From positions 1 through 64,000 of the forward strand of contig NZ_BDCJ01000030.1 of the NCBI RefSeq assembly GCF_001613445.1: 64,000 bases of DNA, in the 5' to 3' direction. The DNA is from Nocardia grenadensis NBRC 108939 (GTDB lineage Bacteria; Actinomycetota; Actinomycetes; Mycobacteriales; Mycobacteriaceae). The position numbers and the translations under genes were made by a program. Position 1 is the stretch's first letter. Each line of letters starts with the position of its first letter. Of this stretch, positions 29,553 to 36,425 are shown in pieces. Under the pieces are notes generated by a model that was not told the origin of the DNA, did not search any database, and saw only the letters and a program-made list of their open reading frames with translations.

Positions 29553-29642
29553 TCACTCCTTCGTCGCGGCGTGGCGGGCGGCGATGTAGCCGAACATCAT
29601 GGCGGGTCCGATGGCGGCGCCGGCGCCCGCGTATATCTCTTC
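29553..29642 (-). pseudogene. C-terminal fragment of a KstD-type flavoprotein
   Basis: Thirty codons ending at TGA 29553. They read EEIYAGAGAAIGPAMM then FGYIAARHAATKE, the typical end of KstD/fumarate-reductase-like flavoproteins, where the G-P-A-M stretch contacts FAD. No upstream part exists: the fragment begins just after the KSI stop in another frame. It is a different sequence from the intact KstD-like gene at 30103-31638. A deletion that fused KSI to the end of this gene would explain it. Confidence 0.65.
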
Positions 29643-29659
29643 TCTCGTAGAGATCGAAC

Positions 29660-30031
29660 TCAGCCGAAGCTGATGTCCTCGGCCGACCAGAAGGCGCGCA
29701 TACTCGTGATCCGCGCGTTCTCGTCGAAGGTCATGACGTCGATGGGTTCGATGGTGATGGTCTGGTCACCGGTCTCGGTGACCACCCGGAAACCGAATGC
29801 GGCGCTGTCGCCGCCCACCCGCAAGCTCAGCAGTTCGGTACTGCGACGTGCGGATTCGAGGCTCTCGTAGAATTTCTCGATGGCCGCGCGGCCGGTATGC
29901 GATGGACTGCCCACCGGGTCTTCCAGGGTGGCGTTCTCGTCGTAGAGAGCGGCGATCTCGGCCGCGGTTCCGGTGGCCACCGCATCGAGGTAGCGGTGTA
30001 CGGCCGCGCGGATCTGTTCGGGTGCGGGCAT
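29660..30031 (-). CDS. Delta5-3-ketosteroid isomerase (KSI), NTF2 fold
   Basis: A 123-residue cone-fold isomerase that moves the C5-C6 double bond of 3-keto-Delta5-steroids into conjugation. The catalytic triad of bacterial KSI is present at the expected spacing: Tyr14 (AVHRYLDAV), Asp38 (NATLEDPVG) and Asp98 (EPIDVMTFDENARI). The ending MRAFWSAEDISFG also matches Pseudomonas/Comamonas KSI. ATG at 30031. It lies 71 bases downstream of the KstD-like gene on the same strand, a natural pairing since both act on ring A/B of 3-ketosteroids. Intact. Confidence 0.9.
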   Translation of the reverse strand: MPAPEQIRAAVHRYLDAVATGTAAEIAALYDENATLEDPVGSPSHTGRAAIEKFYESLESARRSTELLSLRVGGDSAAFGFRVVTETGDQTITIEPIDVMTFDENARITSMRAFWSAEDISFG

Positions 30032-30102
30032 GGTTGTTTCCTGTTCGGGTTCGGGCGCCGTGTTCCGGCCGGTCCGGGTGACGAGTGTGTCGCCGGTCGG
30101 CG

Positions 30103-31638
30103 CTAACGGCCGAGCATGTCGAGGACGGCGAGGTGGGCGAACAGCATCGAGGCGCCGATCGGGTTGCCGCCGCCGGGGTAGACGGTGCCGCTGACCGCGG
30201 CCATGGTGTTGCCCGCTGCGTACAGGCCGGGGATCGGCGTCGCGGCGCGGTCCAGCACCCGGGCGGCGCTGTCGGTACGCAACCCACCCTTGGTGCCCAG
30301 ATCGGACAGGCCGAAGGCGGCGGCGTGGAAGGGGCCCCGCTCGATCGGCACCAGCGGCAGCTCGCCCTCGAAAAAGGCCCGGTCGTAGGCCTCGTCGCCG
30401 CGGCCGAAATCGGTATCGGCGCCCGCGGCGACCATCGCGTTGTACCGCTCGACGGTCTCGACGAGGTTCGCGGCGGGGACGCCGAGGGCCGCGGCCAGTT
30501 CTTCGAGCGTTTCGGCGCTATGCCACAACCCGGCCGCCTGGTACTTCTCGGTTTCGACCATCGACACATTGGTGGCCTGTATCGGCGGCCTGACCCCGTC
30601 CCGGTCGTCGTAGATCATCCAGAACGGCAAGGTCATACTGCCGGCGCGCAGCCGTTCGATGGCCGCCCGGCCGAGCCGGTCGTAGGGCGCGGATTCGTTG
30701 ACGAACCGCTTACCGTCCTGGTCGACGAAGATCCCGCCGGTGAACCACAGCGCGAACGCCGACCGGCCGTCCGGATGGGTGAGTCCGGGCGACCACCATG
30801 CCTGGTCCATGAGATCGATATCGGCTCCGGCGGCGATACCGGCCCGATGCGCCTTCCCTTGATTGCCGGGCGGGCCCATGGTGTCGCGGGCGGCGCCGGG
30901 CACCCCGTAGTGGCGACGCATCTCTTCGTTGCCCTCGAATCCGCCCGCCGCCAGGACCACACCGCGGCGGGCCCGGATCGTCATCGTGCCCTCGGGCTTT
31001 TCGATACGGGCGCCGATCACCGTACCGTCCTCGACGATCAGCTCCGCGAGGGCGGCGTTACGGTACAGCCGGACGTGCGGATAGCCCGCCAGCGCGCGCA
31101 GGAAACGGCCGATCAGCGCCTGGCCACCGATCAGCAGTTCCGGCGGCTCGGCGCCGAGCCGGTCGGTGTCCAGCGGGCCGCGCAGATGGGCACGCAGGTC
31201 GCCCAGTTCGGCGGCGGGCAGCGGGACGGGGACGATATGGCGCCGGCCGTCCGTTCGCGCTTTCGGCGCCGCACCGAAATAGTCCGGCCACGGGTACATC
31301 TGGAATTCGAAACGCTCGTCGCTCTCCAGGTATTCGATGAGGCCGCGGCCGCGGCGCACAAAGGTTTCCTGTAGTTCCGCCGGGGTGCGGTCACCCACGA
31401 CCGCGCGGAAATAGGTGAGCGCGTCGTCGAGGGTGTCGTCGGTGCCTGCGCGCTCGAGTACCGGGTTGCACGGAAACCAGACCCCGCCGCCGCCCGAGTA
31501 CGCGGTGGTACCACCGAATTTGTCGGTCGCCTCCACCACCGCGACCGACAACCCCTCCCGGGCCGCGGTGTAGGCGCCGGCGAGTCCGCCGCCGGACCCT
31601 GCCACCAGCACATCCACTTCGTCGTCGAAGTCCACCAC
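30103..31638 (-). CDS. kstD: FAD-dependent 3-ketosteroid Delta1-dehydrogenase-like protein (KstD family)
   Basis: A 511-residue flavoprotein of the KstD/fumarate-reductase family, which introduces the C1-C2 double bond in 3-ketosteroids. Seen: FAD dinucleotide loop VLVAGSGGGLAGAYTA (15-22), VVEATDKFGGTTAYSGGGGV, GVVLAAGGFEGNEEMRRHYG, VNESAPYDRLGRAA, and the C-terminal YAAGNTMAAVSGTVYPGGGN followed by PIGASMLFAHLA. The Tyr-Pro-Gly-Gly-Gly stretch sits where KstD has its catalytic Tyr/Gly pair. Classical KstD ends differ somewhat, so a related substrate (for example a Delta4-dehydrogenase) is possible. GTG start at 31638; a GGAGCA lies directly upstream. KSI follows it in the same direction. 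Confidence 0.82.
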   Translation of the reverse strand: MVDFDDEVDVLVAGSGGGLAGAYTAAREGLSVAVVEATDKFGGTTAYSGGGGVWFPCNPVLERAGTDDTLDDALTYFRAVVGDRTPAELQETFVRRGRGLIEYLESDERFEFQMYPWPDYFGAAPKARTDGRRHIVPVPLPAAELGDLRAHLRGPLDTDRLGAEPPELLIGGQALIGRFLRALAGYPHVRLYRNAALAELIVEDGTVIGARIEKPEGTMTIRARRGVVLAAGGFEGNEEMRRHYGVPGAARDTMGPPGNQGKAHRAGIAAGADIDLMDQAWWSPGLTHPDGRSAFALWFTGGIFVDQDGKRFVNESAPYDRLGRAAIERLRAGSMTLPFWMIYDDRDGVRPPIQATNVSMVETEKYQAAGLWHSAETLEELAAALGVPAANLVETVERYNAMVAAGADTDFGRGDEAYDRAFFEGELPLVPIERGPFHAAAFGLSDLGTKGGLRTDSAARVLDRAATPIPGLYAAGNTMAAVSGTVYPGGGNPIGASMLFAHLAVLDMLGR

Positions 31639-31710
31639 TGCTCCACCGCCTCCTCGCGCTGCCGGCTCGTGCCGAGGCCGACGGTAGGGCCGGTGCGCCG
31701 CGCGGGCGAA

Positions 31711-31737
31711 CGGTTCTCCCGGTGACCGGGAGAACCG
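31711..31737. promoter_or_regulatory. Perfect 12-bp-arm palindrome upstream of the KstD-like gene
   Basis: Arms CGGTTCTCCCGG and CCGGGAGAACCG around TGA, 73 bases before the KstD-like start. A related reversed copy, CCGGTCAGCGGGAG, lies at 31757-31770. Probable operator for one of the local regulators (PadR, IclR or TetR); which one is unknown. Confidence 0.6.
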
Positions 31738-31844
31738 GAGTCATCCGGTGGGTGTGCCGGTCAGCGGGAGAAGGACGACCAGGAGGTCGCGGCTGTCCCC
31801 ACCGTCGCCGCAGAGCACCGGACACCCGAGCAGTCGGAGGCACG

Positions 31845-31964
31845 GTGAAGCCCGGAAAACCCTGGTCACCCGACCGGACCCGAGTCGATGTGGCGGTCGT
31901 CGGCGCGGGCATCGCCGGGGTCGCGGCAGCCGGCTACCAAGGCTTCGACCTGCTGCACCGGTGA
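31845..31964 (+). pseudogene. Remnant N-terminus of a flavin-dependent monooxygenase
   Basis: Thirty-nine codons from GTG 31845. They contain a Rossmann strand-loop-helix, VDVAVVGAGIAGVAAAGYQG (GxGxxG), then FDLLHR and a stop. Such loops open Baeyer-Villiger or hydroxylase flavoproteins, which run to 400-600 residues. Here the helix is cut and joined to what looks like the next strand. A dead start of a gene lost by deletion, possibly the former target of the palindrome just upstream. Confidence 0.5.
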
Positions 31965-31990
31965 GCGGCGCGGTCCGCGCCCCCACGGTG

Positions 31991-32015
31991 GTCATATGCC
32001 GGACCGGCATATGAC
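31991..32015. promoter_or_regulatory. Perfect palindrome at the PadR gene start, probable autoregulatory operator
   Basis: Arms GTCATATGCCGG and CCGGCATATGAC separated by a single A. It ends 19 bases before the PadR start codon. PadR repressors commonly bind long AT-centred palindromes over their own promoters, so autoregulation is likely. Confidence 0.7.
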
Positions 32016-32034
32016 CACTGATAGCATTCGGCGA

Positions 32035-32739
32035 ATGACGACGAGCGAACCCGACGTGGCGCAGATCAACCTGCCGCCGACCAGCTGGGCGGTGCTCGCC
32101 ATGCTCTCCTACGAGGAAGAGATCTCCGGCTACGACCTGAAGAAATGGGCCGACTGGAGTATCCGCTACTTCTATTGGAGCCCCTCTTACAGCCAGATCT
32201 ACTCGGAGCTGAAGAAGCTCGAACGGCACGGGTTCGCGCATTCGCGGGTCGACGCCGACAACGCCATGCGCGGTCGCCGCCTCTACCGGATCACCCCGGC
32301 CGGCCGGGCCGCCGTCACCGCCTGGACCAACAGCGCGCCGGTCGACCCGCCGATGCTGAAACATCATGTGATGTTGCGGATCATGTTCGGGCACCTCAGT
32401 TCGCCGGAGCGGCTCAAGGAGATCCTGCGCGACCATATGGCCGATGCCGAACGGCTCGAACGCAGTGCCGCCGTGGACGCGGCGGCCGCGAAATCCGAAC
32501 CCGGCTGGGCCTACTCGCAGATCGTGCTGCAGTGGGCCGAACGCTACTACGCCTCCGAACGCCACCTCACCCAGCAACTGATCGACGATATCGATGCCGC
32601 CGAGGCCGCCCTGGTGGCCGCCGAACGCGATGCGCAATCCACCTACCCACACCCCACCCCGGGGCGCTGGCGGGAAGTGGAGCAGCAGGTCAAGGACGAG
32701 GATCCCGGGCGGCGCCGATCGCGATCACCCGGCGCCTGA
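32035..32739 (+). CDS. PadR-family transcriptional regulator
   Basis: A 234-residue PadR regulator. Winged helix in residues about 14-90: SWAVLAMLSYEEEISGYDLK, IYSELKKLERHGFAHSRVDA and RRLYRITPAGRAAVTAW. The C-terminal Vir_C-type helical part is at 100-215 (LRIMFGHLSSPERLKEIL and IVLQWAERYYASERHLTQQL). ATG at 32035, since the ATG at 32011 lies inside the upstream palindrome. No ribosome-binding site is visible, so the mRNA may be leaderless. Divergent from the KstD-like gene; it is a good candidate to control the 24-32 kb catabolic block, sensing a phenolic or steroid ligand (inference). Confidence 0.87.
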   Translation: MTTSEPDVAQINLPPTSWAVLAMLSYEEEISGYDLKKWADWSIRYFYWSPSYSQIYSELKKLERHGFAHSRVDADNAMRGRRLYRITPAGRAAVTAWTNSAPVDPPMLKHHVMLRIMFGHLSSPERLKEILRDHMADAERLERSAAVDAAAAKSEPGWAYSQIVLQWAERYYASERHLTQQLIDDIDAAEAALVAAERDAQSTYPHPTPGRWREVEQQVKDEDPGRRRSRSPGA

Positions 32740-33004
32740 TAGACCTTCGCCGCACCCATCGCGTCACGGTATGGCCGTATCCGGCGGTCCGGCCGGGACC
32801 GGCCCACTCTCCGGGAGACACGACTCCGTCCGCGCGAGCGCCGACCTACGGTGGCCCGAGACGATTCCCGCTCTCACGGTCACCCGGACCGCACGAGAGG
32901 AGATCTGGGAGATGGTGCGCGCCGCACTTCCGCCCACCAGTCCGGGCGATAATGCACCGCAGACTCGTGACATCGGGTGATTCCCATTACATTACTACCC
33001 GAAT

Positions 33005-33985
33005 ATGCTGCGCGACAACACATTTGATCTTTCGGTGATATTCGGTTTCGGTACTGTCGGCCCAGTGATCGGAAGACATCTCGCCGACTGGTTCCGTAAA
33101 CATGTGGCCGGAAAACTCACCGGGCAGGTCATCCCCGACACCGCAGGTGCCGCGGGGTATCCGATTCGGCGGACCAAGAGGGTCGTGAAAGACATGACGG
33201 AGACGGTGCCCGACCAGGAACTGGCAGGCCGGCGACAGATCGAGCAGACCGGTTTCGGGATGAGTGAGCGGCCGGGAGCCACGGAGGACCCCGATCTTTC
33301 GATCGCCGATCGAGCCGCCGACCGCGGTGACCACGCCCACGCCGAATCAGTGGATTCCCATGGAGAACCCCCGGCACCGGCATCGCCTCCAGCCGGCGAG
33401 AAATTCACACCCGACACCCGCAGATCATGGTTCCAACGGCAATTCGACGAAGGGAACCTCGATCCCGAAAATCTGGCGGCAGCCAAGGTGGTCATCATGG
33501 ACGAGAACGGCCGGGTGCTGATGCTGCAATCTCCATACGAAGGCAAACGGACCATGCCCGGCGGCTTCGTCGACAACGGACCGCGAAAGAGAGAACAACC
33601 AGAAGAAGCGGCGAAACGAGAAGTTCGGGAAGAACTCGGGGAAGAACTCCAGAGAGCCGTCGGGATCGAGCGACTGCTTGCCACCAACAAGAAATCACCG
33701 GACCCCGAACATGGACGCGACTACCCGTTGACGGACTATATCTACCTCGCCACCTTCGATGAGACGACCGGTACCAGGGTGTCGGGTATGCGGTTCGATG
33801 TCGACGAGAAAGAAGTCACAGGATTCGACTTCCTTCCACCGGATGAGGCGGTTGAAAGCGCCGGGCGAAAAGGGATCGATGTCTCCGCGGCTCTCGAGGC
33901 GCACTCATCCGGAACAACAATCCACCTTGTAGACGGCGCACCTCCCTCACCCAGCGGCCGAGATGACCGGATCGGCCCGGAATAG
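33005..33985 (+). CDS. NUDIX hydrolase-domain protein with atypical N-terminus
   Basis: A 326-residue frame with a NUDIX domain in its second half (about 155-310). It opens with KVVIMDENGRVLMLQSPYEG, then has the NUDIX box MPGGFVDNGPRKREQPEEAA followed by KREVREELGEEL. The metal-binding REVREELG is intact, but the usual G-x5-E at the front of the box is stretched by a few residues. NUDIX enzymes hydrolyse nucleoside-diphosphate-linked compounds. The first 150 residues are polar and low-complexity with no recognisable domain, so the true start may lie well inside (ATG 33197 is one option). Codon use is AT-richer than the neighbours, like the gene at 28-29 kb. Possibly a transferred effector fragment. 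Confidence 0.7.
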   Translation: MLRDNTFDLSVIFGFGTVGPVIGRHLADWFRKHVAGKLTGQVIPDTAGAAGYPIRRTKRVVKDMTETVPDQELAGRRQIEQTGFGMSERPGATEDPDLSIADRAADRGDHAHAESVDSHGEPPAPASPPAGEKFTPDTRRSWFQRQFDEGNLDPENLAAAKVVIMDENGRVLMLQSPYEGKRTMPGGFVDNGPRKREQPEEAAKREVREELGEELQRAVGIERLLATNKKSPDPEHGRDYPLTDYIYLATFDETTGTRVSGMRFDVDEKEVTGFDFLPPDEAVESAGRKGIDVSAALEAHSSGTTIHLVDGAPPSPSGRDDRIGPE

Positions 33986-34204
33986 TTGGGCCGGATCCCA
34001 GGCAGCGTCACCTGTGAATTCTTATCGGACCGCCCCCTGCCCCGACGCTGTGTGTACTTGTGCAGCGTCGTCCGCGAGGCCCCGCGCAGTCGCGCGATCG
34101 AGAACGCTGCACCCAGCGCTGCCAGCCGGTGGCGGAACCCACGTGACCACGCTGCCGCGAACGAACGCTGGCGGTCGACAGCGCTTCCGGCCTAACGTCC
34201 TGCC

Positions 34205-35005
34205 ATGACCACCACAGCAGTTGTGACCGGCGCCGGCCGCGGAATCGGATTCGCCTTCGCCCGCCATCTCGCCGACGCGGGCCATCTGGTCGTGCTCACC
34301 GATATCGACGGTGCCGCCGCACGGCGGGCCGCCGCGGAGATCGGCCGGGGTGCGGTCGGACTCGAACAGGATGTCCGCAATATCGCCGCGCACCGGGAGA
34401 TCGCGGCGCGGGCCGCGGCCCTGGGACGGCTCACGAACTGGGTGAACAACGCCGGGGTGCTCTTCGCGGGCGACGCCTGGACCCATCCGGACGAAGAGAT
34501 CGCCACCATCCTGGACGTGAATATTCGCGGCGTCGTGGCGGGGACCGCGGCCGCGATCGCGCAGATGGGGCAGGCGGGCGGGGTGGTGCTCAATGTCGCG
34601 TCGCTCTCGGCGCTCACTCCGGTACCGGGTCTCGCGCTGTACGCCGCGACGAAGGCGGCCGTCCTGTCCTACACGACCTCGGTGCAGGGCGACCTCCGGC
34701 ATGCCGGGCTACCGATCCGGGTCCGTGCCCTGTGTCCCGATGTGGTCGGCACCCGGATGGTGACCGCACGGGTGGCCGATCCCGGTGCGGCGCTGCTGTT
34801 CGCCGGGCCGAAGCCGATGGACGAGGACACCGTCGCCCGCGCGGGTATGACGCTGATGGACAGCCGGCAGATATTCCGGGTGATACCGCGCTGGCGTGGT
34901 GCGCTGGTTCGCGGCGTCGATCTGGCACCCGCGTTCGGCCTGAACCTGATCGCGCTGATGCGCAAGCTGGGTAACCGCCGTCGGCGACGGGCCGCCCTCG
35001 GGTAG
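34205..35005 (+). CDS. SDR-family oxidoreductase
   Basis: Short-chain dehydrogenase of 266 residues: AVVTGAGRGIGFAFARHLA (cofactor loop), VLTDIDGAAARRAA (acidic end of strand 2, suggesting NAD), WVNNAGVLFAGDAW, Ser in LNVASLSALTPVPG and the YAATK catalytic pair. The C-terminal stretch ends in a basic tail (KLGNRRRRRAAL), as in several SDRs of actinobacterial lipid or steroid loci. ATG at 34205 without an obvious ribosome-binding site. Convergent with the IclR gene, 11 bases apart. Substrate unknown. Confidence 0.85.
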   Translation: MTTTAVVTGAGRGIGFAFARHLADAGHLVVLTDIDGAAARRAAAEIGRGAVGLEQDVRNIAAHREIAARAAALGRLTNWVNNAGVLFAGDAWTHPDEEIATILDVNIRGVVAGTAAAIAQMGQAGGVVLNVASLSALTPVPGLALYAATKAAVLSYTTSVQGDLRHAGLPIRVRALCPDVVGTRMVTARVADPGAALLFAGPKPMDEDTVARAGMTLMDSRQIFRVIPRWRGALVRGVDLAPAFGLNLIALMRKLGNRRRRRAALG

Positions 35006-35016
35006 CACGACACCGG

Positions 35017-35859
35017 TCAGACGTACTGCAGGGCCGCCGCCGGGCGGGGCGGCGGCACCGGCCCCAGCGGGCGGGGCCGCTGCAGCGTGGGATGCACCCG
35101 GGCCCGGCCGTCCTCGACATTGCGCCAGATCCCCAGCGCGGTCATCCGCACCGGCGCGGCCGTTCGGTGGTCGAAGCTCATCCGGTCCACCGGCCCGCAG
35201 ATCGATACCGCGGCCACCGCCTGACCGATCTCTCCGACCGGTGCCGCCACGCACCCGAATCCGGCCAGTGATTCCTCGCGCTCGAAGGCGATACCGTGCG
35301 CGCGGACCTTGACCAGTTCGGCCCGCAATTGCGCGGCCGTAACGATGGAGTACCGCGTCTTCGGCCGGACGGGGCCGGCCTCGAACACATTGCCGCGCTC
35401 GCCGTCGGCGTAGGCGAGGATCGCTTTGCCCACCGCCGTACAGTGCGCGGGCTGCCGGCCCCCGACCCGAGTCGGTACCACGCCCGCCAGCCGGCCGCCG
35501 ACCTTGTCCAGGTACACCACGTCCGTGCCGTCGAGTACGGCCAGATGCACCACGCAACCGGTGGTGCGGTGTAGTTCGTGCAGGAAGGGCACGGCGGCGC
35601 GGTGCAGCCGGTCCTGATGCACCGCCAGCGAGCCGAGTTCCATCAGCCGCAGGCCCAGTTCGTAGTCCCGGCCGTCGCGCCGCAACCAGCGCAGTTGTAC
35701 GAGCCGCTCCAGGATGCGGTGCGCCGAGGACCGGGGTAGTCCGGTGCGGCGCACGATCTGGGCGAGCGTGAGGCGCCCCGGGCCCTCCAACGCGTCGAGA
35801 ACCAGCGAGACGCGGTCGAGCACAGCGCTCGGGGTGGCGGCGTCGGCCTGGATAGTCAT
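35017..35859 (-). CDS. IclR-family transcriptional regulator
   Basis: IclR regulator of 280 residues. N-terminal winged helix (SLVLDALEGPGRLTLAQIVR, GLPRSSAHRILERLVQLRWL), then the GAF-like effector domain with VHLAVLDGTDVVYLDKVGG, PAHCTAVGKAILAY and YSIVTAAQLRAELVKVRAHG followed by IAFEREESLAGFGCVAAPV. ATG at 35859 is chosen because GGAGGG lies 3-4 bases upstream; longer frames to 35931 have no such site. A palindrome at 35906-35923 is the likely autoregulatory operator. Transcribed away from kshA's terminator, so it has its own promoter. IclR proteins often control aromatic or steroid catabolic genes; kshA is the closest candidate target. Confidence 0.88.
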   Translation of the reverse strand: MTIQADAATPSAVLDRVSLVLDALEGPGRLTLAQIVRRTGLPRSSAHRILERLVQLRWLRRDGRDYELGLRLMELGSLAVHQDRLHRAAVPFLHELHRTTGCVVHLAVLDGTDVVYLDKVGGRLAGVVPTRVGGRQPAHCTAVGKAILAYADGERGNVFEAGPVRPKTRYSIVTAAQLRAELVKVRAHGIAFEREESLAGFGCVAAPVGEIGQAVAAVSICGPVDRMSFDHRTAAPVRMTALGIWRNVEDGRARVHPTLQRPRPLGPVPPPRPAAALQYV

Positions 35860-35905
35860 GAACCCTCCATTGGGTCTACGTGCTGATGCCGAATCGGATA
35901 TGACG

Positions 35906-35923
35906 AATAGGCATATTCCTATT
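35906..35923. promoter_or_regulatory. Palindrome upstream of the IclR gene
   Basis: AATAGG-CATATT-CCTATT, perfect 6-bp arms in an AT-rich patch, 47 bases before the IclR start. Probable promoter/operator. Confidence 0.55.
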
Positions 35924-35980
35924 AGTAGCATCCTATTGTGTCTGCTGTCACACGAATGGCAAAGGTTGGCCGAAAATCAC

Positions 35981-36027
35981 GAACGGCCCCTCGGGCCGGG
36001 CGATACGCCCGGCCCGAGGGGCCGTTC
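35981..36027 (-). terminator. Strong hairpin terminator after kshA and the dioxygenase remnant
   Basis: Perfect 22-bp stem with an ATA loop (left arm 35981-36002, right arm 36006-36027). Read leftwards, the stem is followed within a few bases by TTTT. It separates the kshA transcript from the IclR gene. Confidence 0.8.
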
Positions 36028-36029
36028 CA

Positions 36030-36205
36030 AGCATTTCTGCGGTGACCTCCTCACGCGGTGTAGTACTTTTCGTCGACCTTGATCCCGTCGGTGCCGAATT
36101 CGATATCGCAGCCGCCGGGAGCCCGAGCACCTCGAAGGCGAACTGCCGCCAGCGCGCCATATCCGTGGTCTGGATCTGTACGTAGCCGAGCGCGATGCTC
36201 GGCCG
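36030..36205 (-). pseudogene. Broken extradiol ring-cleavage dioxygenase (HsaC/BphC-like)
   Basis: Two pieces of one family lie side by side in different frames. The first (about 36196-36118) reads IALGYVQIQTTDMARWRQFA, the start of HsaC/BphC-type extradiol dioxygenases. The second (about 36120-36051) reads GGCDIEFGTDGIKVDEKYYT, their C-terminal strand, and ends at a stop. One base further the frame EEVTAEM continues. About 230 central residues, including all iron ligands, are missing. Deletion plus a one-base frameshift explains it. It lies directly downstream of kshA on the same strand. Confidence 0.65.
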
Positions 36206-36425
36206 GATCGAATCCCATCGAGCTCGGCGCCGAGGCGTGGTAGACAATGCTCCGCACCTGGAGCGCGTGGTCGACGTCACGTCAGTACCACTGCAGTGGT
36301 GTGTCCCTTCGCGGCGCGTTACCGCCCGACCGGGCGAAGAGCTGGTCCACGGCCATCACCACCCGCCAGGCCGCCCAGGTGAACGCGCGCCGAGTGTGCA
36401 CCCGGCGCGGACGAGGATGTTCGGG

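Noticed and set aside
32912..32980. A 22-codon plus-strand frame with a purine-rich stretch before it.
   Set aside because: Too short, spacing to the ATG is poor and no homology is recognised.
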